64,000 bases of DNA from Lentisphaeria bacterium (GTDB lineage Bacteria > Verrucomicrobiota > Lentisphaeria > Victivallales > UBA1829), in NCBI GenBank assembly GCA_017456805.1, contig JAFTIQ010000031.1, positions 124,001-188,000 of the forward strand, written 5' to 3'. The first letter of the stretch is position 1. Every line of letters starts with the position of its first letter. The notes below the pieces were generated by a model. That model worked only from the letters and a program-made list of their open reading frames with translations. It had not been told where the DNA came from and made no database searches. Shown here piece by piece: positions 34,663 through 43,311 of this stretch. A program made the position numbers and the translations under genes.

Positions 34663-35711
34663 GAGCGGAACGGGCGATGGTGCAGGAGGTATTATGCGGA
34701 TTGGCTGCCAAGGTTGGCAGACCTGTCCGTCTGATGGAAGTTTGCGGGAGTCACAGCTTTGCGATTGCGAAGGCTGGGATCCGGAATCTTCTTCCTTCCA
34801 ATGTCCAGCTTCTTTCCGGTCCGGGATGTCCTGTTTGTGTTTCCGGGGAAGATTTTATTATGCGGGCGTTGAAACTGGTCCGCAGCGGAGTCCGCGTGGC
34901 TGTTTTCGGTGATTTGATGCGGATTCCTTCGCCTTTGGGAACGCTTGGTGGGGAAAAGGGGCTTCTTGTGATTTATTCACCAGAGGAGGTTTTGCATTAT
35001 GCGGAAAATCATCCGGAAGAGCAGGTGGTATTTGCTGCGGTTGGATTTGAACCGACTCTTTCTGCGGCATCGGTTGTTCTGGAAAATGCCAAGGTGCGGG
35101 AGCTGAAGAATTTTTCCATGCTTTGTGATTTCAAAAATGTGCGTCCTGTTCTGGATCTGCTTTGTCAGGATCGGGAGAACAGGATTGATGGATTTCTGCT
35201 GCCGGGGCATGTGGCATCCGTGACCGGATCTGATTTGTTTCAGGGGTTGCCGGTTCCGGGGGTGGTTTCGGGATTTTCACCGGAAAATATTCTTTCGTCT
35301 CTGGCATTGCTTCTGAAGGAGATTGCTTCCGGAAGGGTTTCTGTTCTGAATAATTATCCTTCGTCCGTTGTTCCTCAGGGAAATCCGGAGGCTTTGAAGA
35401 TGATTTCCAATGTGTTTGAGCCTGTGGATGGTGAATGGCGGGGGCTTGGGATTGTTCCGGGAGGGAACTGGAAGATCCGGGAAGCATATCGCGGATTTGA
35501 TGCGATGGAACGGTTTTCTGTATTGCAGGAACCCCTTCCGCCGCATCAGGATCGCGGATGTCGCTGCGGGGATGTTCTGAAAGGCAGAATCACTCCGGAG
35601 GAATGTCCCTTGTTCGGAAAAGTTTGTACGGCGTCGCATCCTGTCGGAGCGTGTATGGTCAGCGAAGAAGGTGCCTGTGCGGCATACTGGCATAACAGGG
35701 AGGTCTGCTGA
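34659..35711 (+). CDS. hypD: Hydrogenase maturation protein HypD
   Basis: Fe-S scaffold on which the Fe(CN)2CO cofactor is assembled. Conserved motifs: LMEVCGSHSFAIAKAGI, LLSGPGCPVCVSG (redox cysteines), FAAVGFEPTLSA, LPGHVASVTGS, and the C-terminal [4Fe-4S] cysteines in GCRCGDVLKG, ECPLFGKVCTASHPVGACM. The 350-aa length is normal. It overlaps hypC by 4 bp and hypE by 1 bp. Confidence 0.96.
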   Translation: MRAERAMVQEVLCGLAAKVGRPVRLMEVCGSHSFAIAKAGIRNLLPSNVQLLSGPGCPVCVSGEDFIMRALKLVRSGVRVAVFGDLMRIPSPLGTLGGEKGLLVIYSPEEVLHYAENHPEEQVVFAAVGFEPTLSAASVVLENAKVRELKNFSMLCDFKNVRPVLDLLCQDRENRIDGFLLPGHVASVTGSDLFQGLPVPGVVSGFSPENILSSLALLLKEIASGRVSVLNNYPSSVVPQGNPEALKMISNVFEPVDGEWRGLGIVPGGNWKIREAYRGFDAMERFSVLQEPLPPHQDRGCRCGDVLKGRITPEECPLFGKVCTASHPVGACMVSEEGACAAYWHNREVC

Positions 35712-36709
35712 TGGAACTGCCTGAAAAGATTCTTTTGTCCCAAGGAGGCGGCGGGGCTGCATCTGCGGCTCTGATTGAAGCGGAAATCGTCAGCCGATTT
35801 GCCCGGGAAGGTGTTCTTGCGGGGTTGCCGGATGCGGCGGCCTTGCCGGAAGGTGTGATTTTTTCCACGGACAGTTTTGTTGTGACTCCCCGGTTTTTCC
35901 CGGGCGGAAATGTGGGAAAACTTGCGGTGTGCGGAACGGTCAATGATATTCTTGTGAGCGGCGGGATCCCGAAATATCTTTCTCTTGCGCTTGTGCTTGA
36001 GGAAGGGTTCTCACGGAAAGAATTGGGAGAAATTCTGGATTCTGTCAAAGAGATGGCGGAATCGGAAGGGGTTCAGATTGCGACTGGTGATACGAAAGTG
36101 GTTCCTTCCGGCGCGGTGGATGGTATTTTTCTGAATACTGCGGGGATCGGATTTGTCCGGCCCGGCATCCGTCTCGGCAGGGAATATTTAACTGCCGGAG
36201 ATAAGATCATAGTCAGCGGCGGGATCGGGGATCACGGAATGGCGATTCTTTCTGCCAGACACGGGATCAGCGGAGTGGAAAGTGATTGTGCCTCTCTGCG
36301 GAAATTTGCCGATGAAGCATTCCAGATCGCAGGGGAGGGGGTCAAGCTGATGCGGGATCCCACCCGCGGCGGAACCGGTGCTGTTTTAACAGAGTTGCTG
36401 AAAGGAACTTCTTTCGGTGCTGAGTTGGAGGAAGCGGCGATTCCGGTTTCGGAAAAGACCCGGACTCTTTGCAAAATGACGGGGATCGATCCCCTGTTTG
36501 TGCCCTGTGAAGGCAGGATGGTTGCGATCGTTTCTTCTGAGTTTGCCGATGAGATCGTGAAAAGCTGGAAAACGCTTCCCGGCGGAGAACTGGCATCTGT
36601 GATCGGAACATTGAATTCTGATGCGGAAGAGATCGTTCTTTGCGGAGAGTGGGGCGGAAAACGGAAACTGATCCTCCCGGAGGGGGATCCTTTACCGAGG
36701 ATTTGTTGA
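35711..36709 (+). CDS. hypE: Hydrogenase maturation protein HypE
   Basis: Dehydrates the thiocarboxamide on its C-terminal cysteine to make cyanide for the active-site iron. The protein ends P-R-I-C with Cys at the very C-terminus, as required. Purine-synthetase-like fold motifs: ILLSQGGGGAAS, VIFSTDSFVVTPRFFPGGN, VSGGIGDHGMAILSA and RDPTRGGTGAVLTEL. Length 332 aa. HypF, which supplies the carbamoyl group, is not encoded in this window. Confidence 0.96.
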   Translation: MELPEKILLSQGGGGAASAALIEAEIVSRFAREGVLAGLPDAAALPEGVIFSTDSFVVTPRFFPGGNVGKLAVCGTVNDILVSGGIPKYLSLALVLEEGFSRKELGEILDSVKEMAESEGVQIATGDTKVVPSGAVDGIFLNTAGIGFVRPGIRLGREYLTAGDKIIVSGGIGDHGMAILSARHGISGVESDCASLRKFADEAFQIAGEGVKLMRDPTRGGTGAVLTELLKGTSFGAELEEAAIPVSEKTRTLCKMTGIDPLFVPCEGRMVAIVSSEFADEIVKSWKTLPGGELASVIGTLNSDAEEIVLCGEWGGKRKLILPEGDPLPRIC

Positions 36710-36710
36710 G

Positions 36711-37067
36711 ATGCACGAATTGGAAATAGCACAATCTTTATTGAGGACGATTGATGACTGGCGGGATCAGAACGGATCTCCGAAGGTGCTTTCTGTCCGG
36801 ATAGAAATGGGCGTTCTGAGCGGTGTTGATCCCGATGCAATGCAATATGCATGGGAAGCTGCCTGTGAATTTGCCTGCGGCGGGATGATGAAGGATTGCA
36901 AACTTCTGATTGATCACCTGCCGATCAAATATGAGTGCCCCGGCTGCGGACGGGACTTTGAATCTGAAACATTGATTTCAGCCTGCACGTTTTGCGGAAG
37001 GGAATACCCCCGGCGCAAAGGCGGACGCGAGCTGAATTTGAAAAGTATAGAGGTGGATAATGTGTAA
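36711..37067 (+). CDS. hypA: Hydrogenase nickel incorporation protein HypA
   Basis: Nickel metallochaperone. Begins M-H-E with the nickel-binding His2 and Glu3; the zinc site is formed by CPGC and CTFC (ECPGCGRDFES, ISACTFCGREY). 118 aa, typical. It follows hypE by one base and overlaps hypB by 8 bp, so the gene order is hypC-D-E-A-B. Confidence 0.95.
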   Translation: MHELEIAQSLLRTIDDWRDQNGSPKVLSVRIEMGVLSGVDPDAMQYAWEAACEFACGGMMKDCKLLIDHLPIKYECPGCGRDFESETLISACTFCGREYPRRKGGRELNLKSIEVDNV

Positions 37068-37827
37068 AGACTGTGGATGCGATGGGCATCATCACCATCA
37101 TCACCATGATGATAGAATGCATGCTCATACCGGGGCTGACGGAAAGGTGTACTATCATTCCCACGAGCCTGCCACGCGCGAGGTTCCGCTGGAACAGGCA
37201 ATCCTTGCGAAAAATGACAATGCGGCGGAGTTGAACCGTGCGTTTTTGAGAGGACGCGGAACCCGGACGTTCAATCTGATTTCCTCTCCGGGCTCCGGCA
37301 AGACGACTCTGCTTGTCAAAACTCTGGAAGCGTTGAAGGACGCAGGAATTGCAACAGCGGTGATCGTTGGCGATCAATACGGGGAAATCGATGCTGACCG
37401 GATGCGTGCTGCCAGGGTTCCTGTGACTCAGATCCAGGTGCATGACAGCTGTCATTTGACGGCTCAGCAAATCTCTGCTGTGCTTGAGAAATCAGTCCCG
37501 GCTGGAACACAGATCCTCTTCATAGAAAATGTAGGAAATCTGGTTTGTCCGGTGGCGTTTGATTTGGGCGAAGATGAAAAGATCGCTTTGCTTTCCACGG
37601 CGGAAGGGGAGGAAAAACCCCTGAAATATCCCGGATTGTTTACCGCAGCGAAGCTTGTTCTTTTGACGAAGATGGATATTGCGGATGCGCTGGGCTGGGA
37701 TAAAACGCTTTGCTGCCGGAATATCCGCACCACGAATCCCGAGGCGGAAATCCTTGAGATCTCCTCCAGAACCGGTGTCGGTTTTGATGCGTGGATCGAT
37801 TATTTGAAACATTCTGTTCAACAATAA
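37060..37827 (+). CDS. hypB: Hydrogenase nickel incorporation GTPase HypB
   Basis: GTPase that with HypA inserts nickel. The N-terminus CKDCGCDGH followed by a run of His and Asp residues is a nickel-storage region; G1 loop SSPGSGKTT (about 75-83), EIDADRMRAARV, and the Cys-His dimer-site metal ligands in HDSCHLTAQQI, then VGNLVCPVAFDLGE. 255 aa. It is the last maturation gene before echA, 24 bp downstream. Confidence 0.96.
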   Translation: MCKDCGCDGHHHHHHHDDRMHAHTGADGKVYYHSHEPATREVPLEQAILAKNDNAAELNRAFLRGRGTRTFNLISSPGSGKTTLLVKTLEALKDAGIATAVIVGDQYGEIDADRMRAARVPVTQIQVHDSCHLTAQQISAVLEKSVPAGTQILFIENVGNLVCPVAFDLGEDEKIALLSTAEGEEKPLKYPGLFTAAKLVLLTKMDIADALGWDKTLCCRNIRTTNPEAEILEISSRTGVGFDAWIDYLKHSVQQ

Positions 37828-37851
37828 CATAACAACTAAGGAAGAGAAAAC

Positions 37852-39867
37852 ATGGAGAAAGTAATGACCTCTTTGTGCGAGATGACTCATTGGACGTTGA
37901 TTGCCATGATCATCATCCCGGTCCTGCTTGGGACCATTTCATTCCTTGCCCGGAAACATGAAAAGCTCCGGACTGCAATGATCTGGATTGCCGCTGTTGC
38001 CGTAATGGCAGGCGGGATCCTGCTGGTCAGACAGTCCTTTGGAGTGGATTATGGGCTTCCGGCATGGGAACTCGAAGTTCCGGCATCGTTCGGAATGATC
38101 GGATTCGGATTGGAAGCGTTGGTGCTGATCGCGCTGCTTTACATCGGATTCAAAATTGAAAACGGCTGGATCGTTTTTCTGGGATTGATCCAATCCGCAC
38201 TGGCGATTGCCTCCCACTTTGTCGGGGAACATCCGGATAAGACGATTCTGTTCCGTATCGACAGCCTGTCCCGGATCCTGATTCTGGTCACAGTGGTTGT
38301 GGGAAGCGCAATTCTTGTGTTCTCGATCAATTACATGAAAGAGCATGAGAAACATGCCCCGGAAGGTGCCGGATCGCTGGGAAGATTCTATTTCTTCTTC
38401 ATCAGCTTCCTGGGATTCATGATCGGGCTTGTGACCTCCAACAACTTCTCCATGCTGTCAACATTCTGGGAAGCAACGACTATTTGCTCCTACATGCTGA
38501 TCGGTCAGGATGGCGGAGAAGCCCGGAGAGTCAACGCTACCCGTGCTTTGCTGATCAACAGTTTCGGCGGAGTGCTGCTTCTCGGAGCGATCTTCCTGCT
38601 GAAACTCAATAACTGCGGTGATGACTTCCTGGGTATGTTTGCGCACAGCAATAAGGCGATGACCATTCTTCCTGCCATGCTTCTCTGTATGGCGGCATTT
38701 ACGAAGTCTGCATTGTTCCCGTTCCAGAGCTGGCTGCTGGGCGCAATGGTTGCTCCCACACCGGTTTCCGCACTGCTTCACGCTGCAACGATGGTGAAAG
38801 CAGGGGTTTATCTGGTGATGCGTATCAGCCCTCATTACAGTCAGTACAATTCATTTATGATGATGATTGCGTTTACCGGGGCATTGTCCTTTGCCGGTGC
38901 AGCGTTCCTTGCCTGTACGCAATCCAATGCAAAGAAAGTTCTGGCATACTCCACGATTTCCAACCTGGGATTGGTGGTTGCCTGTGCAGGAGTCGAATCT
39001 CCGCTTGCTTATGCGGCAGGTCTTGCGATCATCACGTTCCACGCTGTTTCCAAAGGTTTGCTCTTCCTGTGTGTCGGGCGGATCGAACAGAAACTCGGCA
39101 GCCGTGATATCGAAAAAATGGATGGTATGCCTTACAAGATGCCGTTCACGACAATGGTCGCAATGGTCGGTATGATGTCCATGCTTTTGCCGCCGTTCGG
39201 GATGCTGCTGAGTAAGTGGCTTGCGATCGAAGCAACCATTCGTTCTCCCTTCCTGCTGGTGTTCCTTGTGACCGGAAGTGCCTTTACGGTTTATTTCTGG
39301 GCGAAGTGGATGGGACACATGCAGATTCAGGGATACCATCCGGATAAACCGGTGGAAGAGATCACTCCTTCCATGAAATTCTCTCTGGGGTATCTTGCGA
39401 TCCTTGTCATCGTGACAGGGTTCCTCACGATGATCATTTTCAAGCATGTCTTTACCACAATGGCGCAGGGAACCTTCTCTGACATGGTGAAAGAAGTCGG
39501 TTCCATGTATGCGGAACAGGCAACGTTCCCGGCATATCTGGTATTCGGCTGTATCGGTCTGGCAGTGATCTTTACTGCGATTTTTGTAGTGTTCCTGGTC
39601 CGGAAGAAAAACATCCGTCCGCCGTATCTCTGCGGAGAGAATGCGATTACGATCGAGGAAGAACTGAACCCGGAAATGAATAAGCGCGGTCTTCGCAGTT
39701 ACGACTTTTACTCTATTGGAGGCAAAGTGGAACATGCGGAATTTTCCAGCTATTATTTCCAGAACTATATTAACGAGAACCGCGTTTCCAGATATGTGAA
39801 CTGGATTTCCTGGCTGACGATGATTGTATTGATCGGCTGTGTGGTTGCTGAGATCTGCAAGAAGTAA
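37852..39867 (+). CDS. echA: Ech hydrogenase subunit A (NuoL/MrpA-like ion-translocating subunit)
   Basis: Large integral membrane subunit of the energy-converting [NiFe] hydrogenase, expected to move H+ or Na+. 671 aa with about 15 hydrophobic helices; the antiporter-type core includes FRIDSLSRILILVTVVVG, TFWEATTICSYMLIGQDGGE, LFPFQSWLLGAMVAPTPVS, ATMVKAGVYLVMR and STISNLGLVVACAG, with the lysine and glutamate residues of the proton channel. The final helix follows a soluble stretch CGENAITIEEELNP. AGGAAGAG precedes ATG 37852. Confidence 0.93.
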   Translation: MEKVMTSLCEMTHWTLIAMIIIPVLLGTISFLARKHEKLRTAMIWIAAVAVMAGGILLVRQSFGVDYGLPAWELEVPASFGMIGFGLEALVLIALLYIGFKIENGWIVFLGLIQSALAIASHFVGEHPDKTILFRIDSLSRILILVTVVVGSAILVFSINYMKEHEKHAPEGAGSLGRFYFFFISFLGFMIGLVTSNNFSMLSTFWEATTICSYMLIGQDGGEARRVNATRALLINSFGGVLLLGAIFLLKLNNCGDDFLGMFAHSNKAMTILPAMLLCMAAFTKSALFPFQSWLLGAMVAPTPVSALLHAATMVKAGVYLVMRISPHYSQYNSFMMMIAFTGALSFAGAAFLACTQSNAKKVLAYSTISNLGLVVACAGVESPLAYAAGLAIITFHAVSKGLLFLCVGRIEQKLGSRDIEKMDGMPYKMPFTTMVAMVGMMSMLLPPFGMLLSKWLAIEATIRSPFLLVFLVTGSAFTVYFWAKWMGHMQIQGYHPDKPVEEITPSMKFSLGYLAILVIVTGFLTMIIFKHVFTTMAQGTFSDMVKEVGSMYAEQATFPAYLVFGCIGLAVIFTAIFVVFLVRKKNIRPPYLCGENAITIEEELNPEMNKRGLRSYDFYSIGGKVEHAEFSSYYFQNYINENRVSRYVNWISWLTMIVLIGCVVAEICKK

Positions 39868-39880
39868 GGAGATAGAGAAA

Positions 39881-40750
39881 ATGGAATTTATTGATATGAT
39901 TTTGGAATCTCCGCTGTGGCGCAGTATTGCTGCACTGATTCTTGCTCCGACGATCGGAACGATTCTCAGCGGGATCGACCGGAAACTGACAGCCCGTCTT
40001 CAGGGGCGTGTCGGGCCCTCTTTCTGGCAGCCGGTTTATGATATTTTCAAACTGTTCGGGAAACAGCAGATTCTTGTTCACCGGACACAACTGGCATACG
40101 CTTTGCTGCATCTGTTCTTTCTGATGCTGACGGTTGTTCTGCTTGTTGTCGGGCAGGACTTGCTGATGATCCTGTTCTGTCAGGCATTCTCCGCCTTGTG
40201 TCTGGTGATCGCCGCCATGAGTGTGCGTTCTCCTTACAGCTGGATCGGAAGTCAGAGAAAGATTCTTCAGATGCTTGCTTATGAGCCGACGCTTGTGCTT
40301 TTGATTCTTGCTGTTTATCGTCAGAACGACAGTTTTCTGGGATCCAAGGTGTTGGAAAACAATACCCCGCTGATTTTTTCCATGCCGCTGATGTTCATTT
40401 CTCTGCTCTTTGTGATTGCGATTGAGTTTGAGAAATCCCCGTTTGACGTTGCTTCATCCCACCATGCGCATCAGGAAATCGTCAAAGGGACGACCCTGGA
40501 ATTTTCCGGACCGTTCCTCGGCTTGATCGAAGTTGCTCATGCGTATGAAATGGCGATGTTCTTCGGTTTGATGGTTGCGTTCTGGCACACTTCATTGATC
40601 ATGGGGATCGTGCTTGCACTTGTTGGTTTTATTCTGGTTTTGATCATGGACAACATCTGTGCCCGTCTTACTTCCTGGTGGATGGTTCGTTTTATGTGGA
40701 CGATTCCGCTGACGTTGTCGCTTGCAAACCTTATCTGGCTTTGGAGGTAA
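39881..40750 (+). CDS. echB: Ech hydrogenase subunit B (NuoH-like)
   Basis: Membrane subunit linking the hydrogenase module to EchA. Start ATG 39881 follows AGGAG; a longer frame would overlap echA. 289 aa with eight or so helices. NuoH/EchB signatures: GIDRKLTARLQGRVGPSFWQ (about 24-43), ILQMLAYEPTLVLLI, FEKSPFDVASSHHAHQEIVK with the acid cluster, and LEFSGPFLGLIEVAHAYE. Begins 13 bp after echA. Confidence 0.95.
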   Translation: MEFIDMILESPLWRSIAALILAPTIGTILSGIDRKLTARLQGRVGPSFWQPVYDIFKLFGKQQILVHRTQLAYALLHLFFLMLTVVLLVVGQDLLMILFCQAFSALCLVIAAMSVRSPYSWIGSQRKILQMLAYEPTLVLLILAVYRQNDSFLGSKVLENNTPLIFSMPLMFISLLFVIAIEFEKSPFDVASSHHAHQEIVKGTTLEFSGPFLGLIEVAHAYEMAMFFGLMVAFWHTSLIMGIVLALVGFILVLIMDNICARLTSWWMVRFMWTIPLTLSLANLIWLWR

Positions 40751-40756
40751 TCTGAG

Positions 40757-41269
40757 ATGTCCAAATTTACAGGAAAATCCCCCTGGGTCGTCCATTTCAA
40801 CTGCAACAGCTGCAATGGATGCGATATTGAATTTCTGGCATGTCTGACCCCGCTTTATGATGCGGAACGGTTCGGAGTTCTTCATGTAGGGAACCCGAAA
40901 CATGCGGATATTCTTGTGGTGACCGGTTCTGTGAACAAGAAAAATATGCATGTTCTGAAAAACGTTTATGACCAGATCCCGTCACCGAAAGCCGTTGTGG
41001 CAATGGGTGTCTGTGCTGCAACCGGCGGACTTTTTGCTGATTGTTACAACGTTGTGGGCGGGATCGATAAGGTGATCCCGGTTGATGTGCATGTCCCCGG
41101 CTGTCCTCCGAAGCCCGAAGCAATGCTTGACGGTATTGTCAAGGCAGTGGAGATTCTGAAGAAGAAACAGAAGGATACGGAGACTGTTACGGAAGAACTC
41201 CCCGTTGTAATCGTGAAACCGAAAGAGGAGCCGGCAGCTCCTGCAGCAGCGAAGGAACCTGAAAAATGA
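40757..41269 (+). CDS. echC: Ech hydrogenase small subunit C (NuoB-like)
   Basis: Holds the [4Fe-4S] cluster next to the active site. HFNCNSCNGCDIEFLACLTP (C16-C22), GVCAATGGLF and DVHVPGCPPKPEAMLDGI give the conserved cysteines. 170 aa; the last 25 residues are a Pro/Glu/Ala-rich tail (KPKEEPAAPAAAKEPEK) not needed for the fold. It overlaps echD by 4 bp. Confidence 0.95.
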   Translation: MSKFTGKSPWVVHFNCNSCNGCDIEFLACLTPLYDAERFGVLHVGNPKHADILVVTGSVNKKNMHVLKNVYDQIPSPKAVVAMGVCAATGGLFADCYNVVGGIDKVIPVDVHVPGCPPKPEAMLDGIVKAVEILKKKQKDTETVTEELPVVIVKPKEEPAAPAAAKEPEK

Positions 41270-41670
41270 TGAAGATCAACGAAGAAGTCATGCTTGAGAC
41301 AGTTGTCGAAAAAGTTGCATCTCTCCAGCTTTCCGGCTATCGTTTTGTTACGATGACCACAGTGGACTGCGATGATTATTTTGATATTTACTATCATTAC
41401 GACAAGAATTATGAACTTTACACGCTGCGGCTCAAAGTGGAAAAACCGGGAGTCGTTCCCAGTATTTCCAAAGCCTGTTTTGCCGCATTGATCATTGAAA
41501 ATGAAATTCAGGATCTGTTCGGGATCACCTTTACTGATCTTGTGATTGATTATGAAAAGCATTTTCTGCTTGCGCCGGATGCACCGGAAAAACCGTTCTG
41601 TCACGTTCCGGGCGTCAAAATTACAACCGTGGATTCTCCTGCCGCAAAGAAAGATGAGGTGGCGAAATGA
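41266..41670 (+). CDS. echD: Ech hydrogenase subunit D (NuoC-like)
   Basis: Structural subunit that supports the catalytic module. 134 aa with the NuoC fold pattern: FVTMTTVDCDDYFDIYYHYD, VPSISKACFAALIIENEIQD and the LFGITFTDLVIDYEKHF motif equal to the family's DLFG segment. A short Lys-rich end follows. Overlaps both echC and echE by 4 bp. Confidence 0.9.
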   Translation: MMKINEEVMLETVVEKVASLQLSGYRFVTMTTVDCDDYFDIYYHYDKNYELYTLRLKVEKPGVVPSISKACFAALIIENEIQDLFGITFTDLVIDYEKHFLLAPDAPEKPFCHVPGVKITTVDSPAAKKDEVAK

Positions 41671-42740
41671 GTATTGTTGTTCCTTTTGGACCTCAGCATC
41701 CGGTTTTGCCGGAACCCTTGCAGCTCCGTCTGGAGATCGTGGATGAAACTGTCGTTTCCGCTCTGCCTGTGATCGGTTATGTTCACCGCGGTCTGGAACG
41801 CCTTGCGGAACAGAAAGATTTCCAGCAGGATACTTATCTGATCGAGCACATCTGCGGGATCTGTTCTTTCATGCACAGTACAACTTACTGTACAGGGATC
41901 GAAGAGATCATGAACATTGAGATTCCGGAACGGGCAAAGTATCTCCGTGTTGCCTGGAGTGAAATGCACCGTATCCACAGTCATTTGCTGGCTTTGGGAT
42001 TGCTGGCGGATGCATTTGGATTTGAAAGTTTGTTTTATCAGATCTGGCGCACCCGTGAACACATCATGGATGCCATGGAATATACCACCGGCGGCCGTGT
42101 GATGCTCAGTGCAGCATGTGTCGGCGGTGTGAGAAAAGATATCAATGAAGAACAGAAGAAGTTTGTTCTTGAAAAACTGGCTCTGATCGAGGCGGAATTC
42201 AAGGAAGAAGCACATGTTCTTCTGGATGATTACACCGTGAAATCCCGCACGGTCGGGGTTGGTATTCTTGATGCCAAGACCGCTTATGAACGCGGAGCTG
42301 TCGGACCGACTGCCCGTGCAAGCGGACTCAAGATGGACCACCGTATGACCGGATATTTTGCCTATGACAAGCTGAATTTTGAACCGGTTGTGGAAGATGG
42401 CTGCGATGCTTATGCCAGAACCAAAGTGAGGATCCGGGAAGTCTATCAATCCATTGATCTGATCCGTCAGGCATTGGCTGCTTTGCCGGATACTCCGCTG
42501 AAAACTGCATTCAAAGGCAACCCCAACGGGGAAGCAGCTGTCCGTGCAGAACAGCCCCGCGGAGAAGTGATCTATTACCTGAAAGGGAATGGCACTGATA
42601 AGCTGGCACGCTGCCGTGTCCGCACACCAACCTTTGCCAACGTTGCGCCGATGCTTCACATGCTGAACGGATGCAATCTTGCCAATGTGGGTGTGATCGT
42701 TCTTTCTGTTGACCCTTGTATTTCCTGTACGGAGCGCTGA
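41667..42740 (+). CDS. echE: Ech hydrogenase large subunit E (NuoD-like, [NiFe] active site)
   Basis: Carries the nickel-iron centre. N-terminal ligands C63 and C66 in HICGICSFMH and C-terminal C351 and C354 in DPCISCTER; the protein ends three residues after the last ligand, so no C-terminal extension needs removal and no maturation protease is expected. Also GGRVMLSAACVGGVRKDI and the FGPQHP near the start. 357 aa, typical of Ech. These motifs separate it from NuoD, which lacks the four cysteines. Confidence 0.97.
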   Translation: MSIVVPFGPQHPVLPEPLQLRLEIVDETVVSALPVIGYVHRGLERLAEQKDFQQDTYLIEHICGICSFMHSTTYCTGIEEIMNIEIPERAKYLRVAWSEMHRIHSHLLALGLLADAFGFESLFYQIWRTREHIMDAMEYTTGGRVMLSAACVGGVRKDINEEQKKFVLEKLALIEAEFKEEAHVLLDDYTVKSRTVGVGILDAKTAYERGAVGPTARASGLKMDHRMTGYFAYDKLNFEPVVEDGCDAYARTKVRIREVYQSIDLIRQALAALPDTPLKTAFKGNPNGEAAVRAEQPRGEVIYYLKGNGTDKLARCRVRTPTFANVAPMLHMLNGCNLANVGVIVLSVDPCISCTER

Positions 42741-42741
42741 T

Positions 42742-43047
42742 ATGAAAATTGTAGTTATGCTGAAAACATTGCTGAAGAACCTTGTAAAAGGTCCTGTGAC
42801 CCGGAAATATCCTTATGAAGAACGGGAACCGTTCCCGGGAGAACGGGGAGTTATCATCATGCCGGATGAATCCAAGTGCATTTATTGCGGGATTTGTGCC
42901 CGGAAATGTCCGTCCAATGCGTTGGCAGTGACGCGTGCTCCGGAAAAGATGTGGAAATATGAACGTTTCCGCTGTATCGTCTGCGGTGCATGTGTGGAAG
43001 CCTGTCCGAAGAAATGTCTGGAGTTTGCTCCGCGCAAACAGGGATAA
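42742..43047 (+). CDS. echF: Ech hydrogenase subunit F (polyferredoxin)
   Basis: Electron entry subunit from ferredoxin. Start ATG 42742, right after the echE stop, with GGAG upstream; 101 aa. Two [4Fe-4S] motifs: CIYCGICARKCP and CIVCGACVEACP. The N-terminal 35 residues contain the membrane-proximal helix LKTLLKNLVKGPVTRKYPYE seen in NuoI/EchF. It is the last gene before the terminator at 43065. Confidence 0.95.
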   Translation: MKIVVMLKTLLKNLVKGPVTRKYPYEEREPFPGERGVIIMPDESKCIYCGICARKCPSNALAVTRAPEKMWKYERFRCIVCGACVEACPKKCLEFAPRKQG

Positions 43048-43064
43048 TTCCTTTCTGACAGAAG

Positions 43065-43108
43065 AAAAAAGCCGTTGTCTCACCCTCTGAGACAGCGGTT
43101 TTTTTTTG
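43065..43108 (+). terminator. Intrinsic terminator of the hyp-ech operon
   Basis: CCGTTGTCTCA pairs with TGAGACAGCGG (11 bp, one G-U) with CCCTC in the loop, flanked by AAAAAA and nine T residues. Confidence 0.93.
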
Positions 43109-43210
43109 CCGGATCAACGGAAAACGGGAAAGAAAATCGGAAATGATCATTGTAAAAATCTTTTTGGATGAAAAAAGCGGGAAAATTTCTAAAAAAAAGA
43201 GTTTGGGCAG

Positions 43211-43239
43211 TTGGCAAAAACAGTTTTTTGTGCTATAAT
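43211..43239 (+). promoter_or_regulatory. Promoter of the 43312-46659 operon
   Basis: TTGGCA at 43211-43216, 17-bp spacer, TATAAT at 43234-43239, an almost consensus sigma-70 pair. The leader to the start codon is about 65 nt. Confidence 0.82.
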
Positions 43240-43311
43240 TCTCAATGAACATAAATTCCGGTTTCAAGCCGAGTATTATGACACCGGATCAATGATAACA
43301 ATGGGGCGTTT

